A stretch of DNA of 64,000 nt from NCBI GenBank assembly GCA_973895155.1, contig OZ316891.1, positions 25,172,001 through 25,236,000 on the forward strand, read 5' to 3'. Of this stretch, positions 22,402 through 32,352 are shown piece after piece. The notes below the pieces were generated by a model. It had not been told where the DNA came from. It did no database searches and was given only the letters and a program-made list of their open reading frames with translations. The DNA is from Marsupella aquatica. Lineage: Eukaryota; Marchantiophyta. Position 1 is the first letter of the stretch, and each line of letters opens with the position of its first letter. The translations under genes and the position numbers were made by a program.

Positions 22402-25400
22402 TCACGACACCGGTGGTGGATCCTCAATGGACGCCCCCAACACTTCCTCCTCAGCCACTACCGTTGGCCCGCCTACTGACAGATTACCTGCCCTTGACCA
22501 AGTCAACTCTCCATCGGCCTGACTGGGTCCACCTTCGGCTTCAGCCTCGACACCGGCCTCGGCAATACCCACGGCTTCGGCCTCAGCCACTCCCACGGCT
22601 TCGGCTTCAGCCACTCCCTCGGCTTCGGCCTCCCCTTCCCCTAGGGTAGTTGGATCCTTAGCCGTGACCCTGTCTGGGGTCGGTGCTGGGTCTACCTCCT
22701 TGATCACCACGGCCTATGAAGTCGTATTACTCCTTGACCCTGAAGGTTTCCGCTTCTTCTTCGTTGGTGGCTCGGCAGCTGGTCCCTTCCCCTTCCCACT
22801 TACTTCCGGCACTGGTGCAGTTGGCGCGGCTTGTCCTTCGGCAATTACCACCCCTGGTAACTGGTTTGTCCCAATGGGAGATGGACCTGTTGCAGCTAAG
22901 CATTTAAATACTGCGGCTTGTTTCTTCAGCCGCTCTGTTTGGTTGTCGGCCCGCCGCTGTAGGTTCTCCATCTTCCTCGTGATTTCCTCCAACTCCTCTT
23001 GGGTTTCATCCAGGTCCTTACGTGCCCCCTCCAGCTCATTTTTGGCCTCCTCCTGCTCCCTGTGGGCTTCCTCCAATTTCTTCTTCAAGGTAGCCCTCTC
23101 CTCCCGGGTTGCTCTTAGCTCCTTGTCGAGCTCTGCAATGATGACAGACTCCATCTGGTTCATCTTGGCGTAAGTCTGTTCGAGCATCTCGTCCTTCTCC
23201 CTTAGGTCGGCCTTGAAGCTGGCCGTCAGGGACGCAAGCTCTTGCTGCAGCGCCATAATCCCTTGATAGGATTTCCCTAACTCGACCTCCTTCTGCTCAA
23301 GGGCTCCGCAGATTTTCTCGAGCTCCCCTTTCAACGCCCATTCCTTTCTTTGGGTCTCCGCCATGGCCCGGCTGTTGGCTGTTATGTGGGCCTCCTCTGT
23401 ATTCTTCAGCTCTTGCTTCCACTTCTCCCTCTCTTTGATCGTGTCGGCCAACTCTTCCTGCGTCTGAGTCAGTTTATCCTTGATATTCTGATTATCAGCC
23501 TGCGCGGTGTCCAACTGCCCCTGCATGATGTTCAGCTCATGTCGTTTAATCCGCAGTTCATCTTGGGCTTTCTTGGCCGCCCTTAGATCTTCAATCTCGG
23601 CTTCCATCCTCCTAAGCCGTCGAATGACCTCGTCCTTCTTGCTTCTCTCTAAAGCCACCGCTTCTTCTAATTGGTGCTTCTCCAACTGCTCCCTATGGAA
23701 AAAGGGTCCTACCTCCAACTCCTCTCCAAAGATGCCGAGCGCAAGTTCCCCACACATCTCACCATACTCCATGGCTCTATTCTTAGCGTAGGTGGAGTAA
23801 GTAGAAGTGATCGGCATCGCCCATCGTGGCCTCTGCTCCCAAGCCGTCCTGCGGATCTCTTCAATCGTGGCTAGAGGTTTGCTTCCTTTTTTGGCTAGCC
23901 GCCTGATGTCCTCCGGCCAATCTCCTCCTGGTAAATCCTTTTCCTTAGCCAGGGCGGCCTCCTCCTCCTTCTTGATTCGCTCCTAAAATTCCTGCACCGT
24001 CTGTTTTATGCCGTCGAAGCTCGGGGGAGCAACATCTGGTGGGGGAGACTCAGGGCTACTCTGCTGGTTGGGGTCCCCTCGCACTACCCTTGGAAGTGTG
24101 GGGACAAACCGGCCACAGGTCCTTACTCCTGGAACGTGATGGTCCGACCCATAGCCGGAATTATCATGGCTGCAGTCCTCCACTGCCTCCTCTACCTCTT
24201 GGACGTCCGGCTTCTCCCTCTCCTCTTCGTCGGTAGGAGCTTCAGGCAATTCTGCCTCAGATTCGGAGCTTGAGGTTCCCACGTACATTCGAACACCTGG
24301 CTTGGATTCCGGCCTGATTCTCTCCTTGTCTCCAGCAAAGGGGTTTTCTCTTGTGAGCCGGTGTAGGCCTACCTCTGTAGTAGTGTCCTGCATTGTTGCC
24401 GTTGCCGTTGTTGTTGCCGATGCCGATTTCTTTTCTTTCTCCAGTAGTTTCAGCAGACTCTGCATGCCTGGTTGCTGCATCGGCAAGTCTTCCTTCCTGG
24501 GCCTAAACACCTGCTCGATCGTAGGACTAACAGGTGGTTGAGGCTTCTCAGCCAACGGCCTCGGCGTTGGAGCTTCCTCGGGTGCCCTTACCTGCAGGGG
24601 AAGTACCGGGGCAAAAGTCTGACCTCTGGCATACCGGCACAACAGCGGCATGTGATAGCCAAGCCGCGACACGCTCCCCATGCCGATTACCTGCTGCTCC
24701 TCCTTTAAGATCTTCTTCAATTGGTTGAGGAGGTACCCATTGTAGTCCCGGCTTGGGTCTGGCCTTTCTGCCAGATAGACCTGTGCCTTGCCGATCTCTG
24801 CCCTCGGCAAGTTACAATGCATGGTCACCCGCAAGAAGTCGATCATCTCTCCTATGTGCGGGTTGGTGCAGGTGTTCCGGAAGAAGCCATTCTTCGTTGA
24901 TGGCCCGGGGAACGACCGGAACTCCTTGTCAGGCAGGGTCTTCCTGGTATCAACTTTGGTCTTATTGCCTATCGGCAAGCCAAACACTTCGGCAATTACC
25001 TTGGGAGTAAGATAGAAATCCTTCCCATATATCCTCGTGCAATTGGTCTCGGGTTCCCATGACCCCACGAATTCTAATAGGTCTGACTCCGGTACCTCCG
25101 GCTTCAGCCATGGTAATCTTACAAAGGCCTCCAAGCCGGATCCGGCCATGAAGCCTTGGTACTTCTTGGTCTGCATGGCCGTAAAGCATGCATCCTCCTC
25201 CCGTGCAAAATGTAGTTGCACCTCCACCGGTAGGGTTGCCGCCCAGCCCTTCCAGGTGTCATCCCTGGTTGGAATGGCCTTGATGGGATCGACCTCCTCC
25301 TCTTCGGCTTCTCCCTGCCTCCTGCTCTGCTGCTCGGCTGGCTTCTTTGGTGCCGCCGACCTCGTTCTTTTTGCCGGGGTGGCTTCATCGTTGACGGCTC

Positions 25401-26025
25401 CCTTCCTCTTCATCTCTGCTGCCGTGGAGGTTTCTCCTAGCACCGTTGCCTGGGTCCACCTTTCCGTGCTACCCTTTAATTCCCAGTGTATGTCGTTGCA
25501 GTTCTTGATGGCCTCTCGGATGCCGACGACGCTGTCTTTGCAAAACAGAAGATCGTCGAGTTGATTGGAAGTAGGCATCCACAGGAACTCGTCCTTGATG
25601 AGTTTGCCTCCTAAGAAAGCCGTCTTCTGCAGCTCCCACAATCGAGCGAGCTCCTGCCGTTCTCGAGCTGCCCTTTCTGACTCCTCGTCCTCGTAAGTCT
25701 TGATGTACTCAGTTGCCCGTTCGAACAGGCATCCCCAGAAATGTGCCGCTTGATTGACGTTGCTCATACCCTCCTTAGGTCGATCGTCGGTATCTACTCT
25801 CTCCCCGAGTGCTTGCCTAAGCAGCTGACAGTAGTTGGCCTCCCATAGTCGTCTGCCTAGTTCGTGCTCGTAAATGAGCCACCATCTCTTGCAAGCGCTC
25901 CTTACCCCTCTCCTTTGCCGGTCCTTCTTCCCGTTGATCCTTCCTAGCCGCCGACGCTTAACGCGCCCTAACCCTAATCGGGTTTTCACCCTCAGCCTTA
26001 CCTCCGGCCTCGGCCCGGGTTCCAT
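22402..26025 (-). pseudogene. LTR-encoded coiled-coil protein in the 3' LTR, two TAGs
   Basis: 1,208 codons from the ATG at 26025 (minus) to 22402. A TAG lies at 23983-23985 in the motif QEFQERI; the 5' LTR has the same TAG at 34846-34848. A second TAG at 22714-22716 is private to this LTR. Missense differences from the 5' LTR (for example Arg to Trp, Cys to Tyr, Glu to Lys) fit C-to-T or G-to-A changes. Confidence 0.9.
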
Positions 26026-26128
26026 GGTTGCCCCTAATTGTTTATATTTTCCTTGTTTTGTCACTATACTAAGGTGTTCCTAGGGTGCCTTCCTGCTTTA
26101 CCCACTTAACCGGCCGAGTGATTCCTGT

Positions 26129-27175
26129 CTAGGCATCACATAGCTCCCCACTTAATTGTGAAGCGTCCTCGCGAACAACTTCATCTTCGTCCATATAGTA
26201 TTTCTTGAGGCGGTCATAATGGATGCGAACTGGATATACCTCTCCCGTAATGTTGGCCAATTGTACGGAGCCATTGGGGAACATCATGGTTACTCTAAAG
26301 GGTCCTAACCAGCGAGTGTAAAGCTTTCCTGGAAACCTACTATACCTACTATCATAAAGTAGCACAAGATCACCGGTATGAATACTAACTACTTTTAACC
26401 TTTTATCATACTGCCGCTTCATGATATTCTGTCTATACTCTACTCTCTCGGCTGAAATCATTCTCGCTTCCTCTAAAGCTTCTAACCTATATTCTCGCTC
26501 CTTTAGGCTCTCCTCCGCTGAGGCTCTTTCCTCAATTGTAACTTGAAATGTCGGTATCTCAAGTTGCATGGGTACCAGGGCTTCTTGTCCAAAGGTTAAG
26601 AAGAAGGGTGTATGACCGGTAGTGGATTTATAGGCAAGATTGTAAGCAAAAACAGCAGCAAACAATTTATCATCCCAATCGAGTTTGTTCTGAGCTACTG
26701 TCTTGTTCAATATCTTTCCTATGATTCCGTTTGCTCGTTCTGTCAACCCGTTTGCCTTTGGATGGTAGGGAGTAGTAGGCCTATGTTTAACTAAATACTG
26801 CTCATTTAAACGACTAATTATATCATTCAAAAAATGGGTTCCTCTATCACTAACTAATTCTAGGGGTGCTCCATACCTGGTGAAGATCTGCTCATACATG
26901 AATCTAGCCGTAGTAATTGCATCATCCTTCGTTGTTGGTCTGGCCTCTACCCATTTAGTTGCATAATCCGTAGCCAGGATTATGTACTTGTTCCATCGAG
27001 GGTGGGTCAGTGGTTTCAGAGGTCCAATGTAATCAATACCCCACTTCTCGAATGGTGCCAGAGGTAGAATAGGGTGCAGTGGATGCCCTTGGTCCTCCCG
27101 CTCGTTGACAAGGATCGCATTGTTTGATAAACTGATAGACATCTTTGTGCAAGGTGGGCCACCAGTAACCGGCAT
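26129..27175 (-). pseudogene. Integrase, core and C-terminal region
   Basis: Catalytic core with Asp in WGIDYIGPL, Asp in LVSDRGTHF and Glu in YHPKANGLTERAN, the DDE triad that joins retroelement DNA to the target. Next comes a C-terminal module with LYTRWLGPFRV, the GPY/F motif of Ty3/gypsy integrases. No chromodomain follows; the frame stops in the first bases of the 3' LTR. It is out of frame with the pol segment upstream, because a small indel near 27050-27085 separates the zinc-binding HHCC part from the core. In an active copy it would be the end of one Pol polyprotein. The N-terminal residues of this frame before about 27100 are not coding. Confidence 0.88.
26141..26153 (-). promoter_or_regulatory. 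Polypurine tract
   Basis: Minus-strand AAGTGGGGAGCTA lies directly before the 3' LTR, where plus-strand DNA synthesis of LTR retrotransposons is primed. The purine run is AAGTGGGGAG. Confidence 0.8.
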
Positions 27176-29384
27176 TTAATATCTTCTTAGACGTGGTTAC
27201 TGGGGCAAAATGTCCTCCGGCCTCCTCTCCATGCATGGCCCGTAGGACTCGTTTTACCTCTCTCTTTTCCAAACATCTTTGAATCGTGCCGTTGATTCCA
27301 TGCTTGTGCAGTATGCCTTTAATGCACTGATACTGTCTGACCTTCCGCACAAAGACTGCGGCTTGCTCTCGGCTTAATCCTGGCTGTAATCTGGAAGTGC
27401 TGAGAAATTGTAAAATCTCAGGGTACCATGTACCAGCTATTTCCACAACGAATAGCTCCTCGTCGGGGAATCGATCATCGATGCAATCCGTGGCAGGTTT
27501 ACCTGTGATCCTTGAAAAGAAGTCGGCATTGGCATGTAACTTTCCCGGCTTGATCCTCAGCTCATAGTCAAACTCCTGTAATAGCAAAATCCATCTTGCT
27601 ACTCTGCCTATAAGGTCCGGCTTATTGACTAGGTACTTCAAACTTTCATGATCAGTATGAAAGATTACCTTGTACCCTAGTAAATAATGCCTAAACTTTT
27701 TACAAGAATAAATGACTCCTAATGCTTCTCTTTCCGTGGTAGAGTAGTTCCGTTCGGCATCGGCAAGCTGACGGCTTGCGAAGTATATGGGATGGTCCCT
27801 TCCTTTCTCATCCAACTGACTTAGTACTGAGCCAATACAGAAGCCCGAGACATCTACAAAAACATGAAAATCTTTGTTCCAGTCCGGTGCTATCATGACT
27901 GGGGCCTCTACTAACATCTGCTTCAATTCTACCACCGCTGTGACTCGTTCGGGTGTGGGTTCGAAGTCTGCTCCTGCCTTGAGCATATTGGTTAATGGTA
28001 AAGCCAGCTTGGCAAAATCCTTGATGAACCGGCGATAGTAACCAATGCATCCCAAGAAGGATCTTACATCCTTTATGTTCTTAGGTTGCATGATATCTAG
28101 CCATACTGCTAGCTTACCTTTGTCAATCTCAATGCCCTTCCTTGATACCTTGTGACCTAGTAGCACCCCCTCGGTTACTGCAAAAAAACATTTATCTGGG
28201 TGTAACTTGAGACCCACCTCTCTACATCTCATGAAGGTTTTCCTGAGGTATTTAGCATGTTTCGATGCCTTCCCGAATACTGCAAAGTCATCAATGAAGA
28301 TTTCCATGAACTTTCTCAAGTAATCATGAAAAATGTTCACCATTAATCGTTGGAACATAGCTGGTGCGTTGCAGAGTCCAAACGGCATACGATTGAAGAC
28401 ATAGATCCCCCATTCCGTGATGAAGGCCGTCTTGATTTGGTCTTCCTGCCGAATCCTGATTTGGTTATAACCAGAGTATCGATCCATGAATGAATATAGT
28501 TCATGACTGGCTACCATGTCTAGTACCATATCAGTAAACGGTAAAGGAAAATGGTCTTTTAATGTTGCTTCATTCAGCTTCCTGTAATCCTGACAAACCC
28601 GGATCTTGGGTTTACCATCGGGTCCAGCTTTCTTGGGAACTATCACAATTGGAGACACCCAGTCTGAATGCAGGACTGGAGTGATGAATCCAGCTTCCAC
28701 TAGTTTGTCGATTTCTGTTTTGACCAGCAGGGAATACTTCGGGTTCATCCTTCGAATTGGTTGTCGAAATGATTTGGCTCCTAACATGAGATCAATTCGA
28801 TGTTCCCCTAGTGTTGGATCTACTCCCTTTAGATCTTGGTGACTCCATGCAAACACATCCTGAAATTCAATCAATAAGTCACTGATCTCTTTCTCGAGCT
28901 CAGGTGCTAGGTTTCTCCCTAAGTTCAGTTCTCTTCCCTCTCCTAAGTCGAGCTTCCGATATTGCCGTGCTTGGATCATATTAATCTGCTTCTTCAAATT
29001 CGGGTCCAGTTCGGCTTCCAGTCTCTCTAATCTCATACCTCCATAAACTGGGATCTCGGCTGGACTAGCCGAGTTGGTCCCTTCCTTGGTGTCCATAGAT
29101 TGTCCCCCTACCGGTCTATTCGGTTTTGAATTAGTGGTCGGCTCCCCTTCCTGCCTTGGCTCTAGATCGTGTCTGTCCATCTCATCCACCTCTTGCTCCT
29201 GAGAGTTAGGCCGCTGTGCTCTCTCGGCTTCTAATAGGGCCTCAATTTGTTCTGCCCTCGTAATCGGCTTGTATGCCGATCCCTTGGTATTTAATTCCTT
29301 GCCGATGATCGATGGCATTGTGGACCCCGTCGGCTCTGCCACAACGCCTGCAGAAAATCCACTGTCCCTGCTACTGCTCCCCAC
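27033..29384 (-). CDS. pol: Pol: reverse transcriptase, RNase H and integrase zinc region
   Basis: Frame -1 relative to gag with a 94-nt overlap; its first codon is GTG, so it is probably entered by frameshifting or another route rather than its own start. Order: linker; RT with PKKAGPDGKPKIRVCQDYRKLN, a MPFGLCNAP block and the catalytic FIDDF (Phe for the usual Tyr); RNase H with FVDVSGF, TEREAL, HTDHESL and NADFFSR; integrase HHCC zinc region (MHGEEAGGHF...CDPC). It then runs out of frame after CQRAGGP and stops at 27033, cutting off the integrase core. RT and RNase H motifs look complete. Similar Phe-Ile/Met-Asp-Asp motifs occur in non-chromovirus plant gypsy lineages such as Athila, but the lineage is not settled. 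Confidence 0.92.
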   Translation of the reverse strand: MGSSSRDSGFSAGVVAEPTGSTMPSIIGKELNTKGSAYKPITRAEQIEALLEAERAQRPNSQEQEVDEMDRHDLEPRQEGEPTTNSKPNRPVGGQSMDTKEGTNSASPAEIPVYGGMRLERLEAELDPNLKKQINMIQARQYRKLDLGEGRELNLGRNLAPELEKEISDLLIEFQDVFAWSHQDLKGVDPTLGEHRIDLMLGAKSFRQPIRRMNPKYSLLVKTEIDKLVEAGFITPVLHSDWVSPIVIVPKKAGPDGKPKIRVCQDYRKLNEATLKDHFPLPFTDMVLDMVASHELYSFMDRYSGYNQIRIRQEDQIKTAFITEWGIYVFNRMPFGLCNAPAMFQRLMVNIFHDYLRKFMEIFIDDFAVFGKASKHAKYLRKTFMRCREVGLKLHPDKCFFAVTEGVLLGHKVSRKGIEIDKGKLAVWLDIMQPKNIKDVRSFLGCIGYYRRFIKDFAKLALPLTNMLKAGADFEPTPERVTAVVELKQMLVEAPVMIAPDWNKDFHVFVDVSGFCIGSVLSQLDEKGRDHPIYFASRQLADAERNYSTTEREALGVIYSCKKFRHYLLGYKVIFHTDHESLKYLVNKPDLIGRVARWILLLQEFDYELRIKPGKLHANADFFSRITGKPATDCIDDRFPDEELFVVEIAGTWYPEILQFLSTSRLQPGLSREQAAVFVRKVRQYQCIKGILHKHGINGTIQRCLEKREVKRVLRAMHGEEAGGHFAPVTTSKKILNAGYWWPTLHKDVYQFIKQCDPCQRAGGPRASTAPYSTSGTIREVGY

Positions 29385-32284
29385 TTAGCCGTTTCATCCA
29401 ATTGGTCTACATCCTTTACTTCCTTCGGAATTGCAGCTAAAAAGGTGGATTCTATTGTAAAGCAGTCCTCGACCTCTTCGTCTTCTTCTTCCAAGTCACC
29501 TTCCATTGGTTCTTGCCATAATCCGCTGGGGGGTACCTCTGGTCCAAAGACACCTTCTTCGGTTAGGTTAGTGAGGCATTCTAACCAACGTACTTCATCG
29601 GCTGACTCCAGTCCACTATCGTACCCATCTACTTCCCTTATGCTTTTCCTACGGTCATCCTTAGTGTCCCAGGATACCGTGATAGAGGGGGTCCCGAAAG
29701 TGAACTGCTTTTTACCCCAATCTTCTATTACCTCGGCTAGGTACAGCCATGGCCTACCAATCAATAGCCGGAATGACGTAGGATTTACCGGCTTCATTAC
29801 TACATAGTTAATGCTAAAGAAGATACCTCCTATCTCTGTCTTGATGCCGGTTAACACTCCCGTCGGAATGACCTGATATCCATTGGCCATGTTCAACACT
29901 CTTCCAGTCATCTCCGGTGTTAGACCCCACCCTTTTGCTGTTGAATCAATCATAATACATACCCCTGATCCTCCATCGATGGGTACCCGTAGTAATAATT
30001 CTCCTTGAATCATTAATGGTAATGCTGGGGCTCCTTGATCTTCTTCTATCATTAGTACGTCGGATCTGGTTGCTACCTTGGGTAATCTCGGCTTGCCGAG
30101 AATAGCCTTCCTTAATTGCTTCCGGAAGTACGGGCTATTTTTCAATAGTTGACCTACTGTTGCCGAGACTCTAGATTCTAGTACATCTTTAGCCAGGTCA
30201 TAGGGAACAATCGGCTTCTCTTCTGGTGGTGTTTCCGTCTTGGATTCGGCCAGTTTTGCCACGCTAGTCTCCACAGCTGTTGGGTCTTCCGAAGCAAACA
30301 ATGCTTTTGCTCGTTTTACATCCTTGGCAATGGCTTCGGTATTCTCCAGGGTTTCTAATTCTCTTAGTTGTTCCTTAACACTAGCCGTAACAGAGGGGTA
30401 GAACAACTTAGGATGATCTCGATTGAAGTCGCTATCTTGTGAAGGATTGGTTTCACTGGTGGGCTCATGGCTTACCTGTATTGCCGGAGCCCTCCCTACT
30501 CCTTCTGTTGATGTTGACGAAGAGTCGATCCTTTCCTCCGTAACCTTCCCTTTATTTTTGGCCAGCCCATCCCACCTTTCCTTCCTTCTGGTAGATCGAG
30601 TAGAGACCCGGTAGCAATCATGATCTAAATCCTCCTCTGAGAAGGTTGATAGGGCTTCGGCCTCATCATCAGATGGTACAAACTCTGCCTCGGCATCCTC
30701 TTGCCATCCTAGTTCGATGTGGTTGATTTGAACTCCTCCGGGGGTAGTACCTGGCGGTAAGATCTTGATCGGCAAAAGCTTATGATTTGCGGCCAGGCCT
30801 GCCAACCAAGTAGGACATTGCCCTAGCATATGACCTTCCTGTCGGCATCCCATACATAGCTGAGCTGGTTGTCCATCACCCTGTTTGCGTGCATTCGGGC
30901 ATTCTCTAGCAAAATGGCCAGGTTGACCACAATTATAGCACGCCGCAAATCTTTGCACATTCGGCCTAGGAGGTACTGACGGGTTCTGAATAATCCGAGG
31001 ATACATCTCTCCTGGATTGTTCCTTAACCCTGACCACAAAGATGCAGGTCTGTTGGATAGGTCTCGTGCTCCAATCTCACTGATGCCGAAAACACTATCA
31101 GCGGCATCTCCTAAAAAGTACTCTACTTCTCCCTGACATGGTCTGATCTCGGCCACATGCCAAACATGATTAGTATTAAGCTTAGGACACGCATCTTTAT
31201 GGTGTCCGGTTTTATAACATAAGGCACACCATACAGAGCTATCCTCCTGTACTACCTTCTTCTTTGGTTTTACCTCTGCAATGATAGCCTTAAGTTGCTC
31301 GGTAAGGGCTACGATGTTATCTGGTGGCTTAGCCTCCATCTTGACTTTCGTCTTCCCTCTCCTTCTGCCCTTCCTTTTCCTAGTTTTTTCTTCTTCAGAA
31401 CTAGAAGATGACTCACTCTTGCTACTCCCACTATTCGAGCTTGACTTATCACTTCTAGACTTCTTGGAATGTTTCTTCTTCTTATCTTTTTTCTTATGGG
31501 GTGATCCCTCCTCTGATGAGGAACTCTCAGACTTAAGCTGTTTCTTCCGGCTTGTGATATCTGCATTAATGTATAATTGAATATCCTTAATTGCTTCGGC
31601 TAAAGTCTCCGGGTTCTCCTTCCTAATTGCAAAACTCATCTTCTGTGGCAAAGCATTCACCAACCATTGAAGTTGCATACCTTCAAATGCATTGGTCTTT
31701 GTACGTCTTACCAGTTTCTGAAAGCGTTGCAAGAACTTCCTGAAGGATTTGTTCTCCTTGAACCGAAGTTGTCCCAACTTCAGCACTGCTAGTTCTGAAG
31801 TTCCAATGGGTCGAAACTCCTTAACAAAGAGTGTTTTGAAGATATCCCAGATGGCTTGATCTTCCACATCTAATGCTCTGTACCAAGGCCTAGCCTCACC
31901 CTTGAACAGGCCGGGAAGAATCTGCATCTTGATGGCCGATTCTCCATTTGCTGCAGCGGTTCCCTCGAAATCATCCAACCATTCGTCCGGATCCTCATCT
32001 CCTCTCCCATGAAATGCCTTGTAATGTATGCGCGACCGCTGGCTCAATCTGGTCCCTGGCCTCTCGTCTGGCCGTGCCTCTGGTTCCCCCATGTCGGTTG
32101 GAGACTCACTTCTCCTTACCGACTCTTCTTCTGGTATGTCTTCTTCGACGCCACTTCCAGTTTCGGAGCTACCAGCTCTTTCTGCCCCTCTCAGTCGCTG
32201 TGTATCATGCCACCCGGCGAGCTGCTGCAGTCGAGCTCTCTCCCGTTGAATCACTCTTTCTTCCCTCGGCGTAAGGTCAGTCAT
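29291..32284 (-). CDS. gag: Gag with three zinc knuckles and aspartic protease
   Basis: 997 residues from an ATG about 68 bp inside the 5' LTR boundary. Residues about 88-245 form a retrotransposon Gag domain (GEARPWYRALD, FVKEFRP, LVNALPQ). A Lys/Ser-rich stretch follows. Three CCHC zinc knuckles lie near residues 352 (CALCYKTGHHKDAC), 449 (CYNCGQPGHFAREC) and 477 (CMGCRQEGHMLGQC), binding genomic RNA. A retropepsin-like protease is fused in the same frame: VPIDGGSGVCIM near residue 770 (Asp-Gly-Gly in place of Asp-Ser/Thr-Gly) and LIGRPWLY near 840. Gag and protease are intact here. Confidence 0.93.
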   Translation of the reverse strand: MTDLTPREERVIQRERARLQQLAGWHDTQRLRGAERAGSSETGSGVEEDIPEEESVRRSESPTDMGEPEARPDERPGTRLSQRSRIHYKAFHGRGDEDPDEWLDDFEGTAAANGESAIKMQILPGLFKGEARPWYRALDVEDQAIWDIFKTLFVKEFRPIGTSELAVLKLGQLRFKENKSFRKFLQRFQKLVRRTKTNAFEGMQLQWLVNALPQKMSFAIRKENPETLAEAIKDIQLYINADITSRKKQLKSESSSSEEGSPHKKKDKKKKHSKKSRSDKSSSNSGSSKSESSSSSEEEKTRKRKGRRRGKTKVKMEAKPPDNIVALTEQLKAIIAEVKPKKKVVQEDSSVWCALCYKTGHHKDACPKLNTNHVWHVAEIRPCQGEVEYFLGDAADSVFGISEIGARDLSNRPASLWSGLRNNPGEMYPRIIQNPSVPPRPNVQRFAACYNCGQPGHFARECPNARKQGDGQPAQLCMGCRQEGHMLGQCPTWLAGLAANHKLLPIKILPPGTTPGGVQINHIELGWQEDAEAEFVPSDDEAEALSTFSEEDLDHDCYRVSTRSTRRKERWDGLAKNKGKVTEERIDSSSTSTEGVGRAPAIQVSHEPTSETNPSQDSDFNRDHPKLFYPSVTASVKEQLRELETLENTEAIAKDVKRAKALFASEDPTAVETSVAKLAESKTETPPEEKPIVPYDLAKDVLESRVSATVGQLLKNSPYFRKQLRKAILGKPRLPKVATRSDVLMIEEDQGAPALPLMIQGELLLRVPIDGGSGVCIMIDSTAKGWGLTPEMTGRVLNMANGYQVIPTGVLTGIKTEIGGIFFSINYVVMKPVNPTSFRLLIGRPWLYLAEVIEDWGKKQFTFGTPSITVSWDTKDDRRKSIREVDGYDSGLESADEVRWLECLTNLTEEGVFGPEVPPSGLWQEPMEGDLEEEDEEVEDCFTIESTFLAAIPKEVKDVDQLDETAKWGAVAGTVDFLQALWQSRRGPQCHRSSARN

Positions 32285-32330
32285 TACCTACGCTTCCGTT
32301 CTAACTTCATATCTCACGGCTTAAGAATGC

Positions 32331-32348
32331 CCCCTCCATCTAGCGCCA
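32331..32348 (-). promoter_or_regulatory. Primer binding site
   Basis: Minus-strand TGGCGCTAGATGGAGGGG begins 4 nt inside the 5' LTR. The leading TGG pairs with the tRNA CCA end. The same site is at 58975-58992 in the plus-strand element. The tRNA species cannot be named without a comparison to tRNA 3' ends. Confidence 0.75.
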
Positions 32349-32352
32349 AAAA

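Larger units (their letters stand above)
21341..26140 (-). repeat. 3' LTR, 4,800 bp including a 150-bp terminal duplication
   Basis: Reads TGTGATGCCT at 26140 to GCACCACA at 21341 on the minus strand. It is longer than its partner (4,651 bp) only because its outer 150 bp are duplicated. Contains the LTR ORF (26025-22402, minus) and the TGACTCA/TGAGTCA inverted repeat at 21890-21912. Confidence 0.95.
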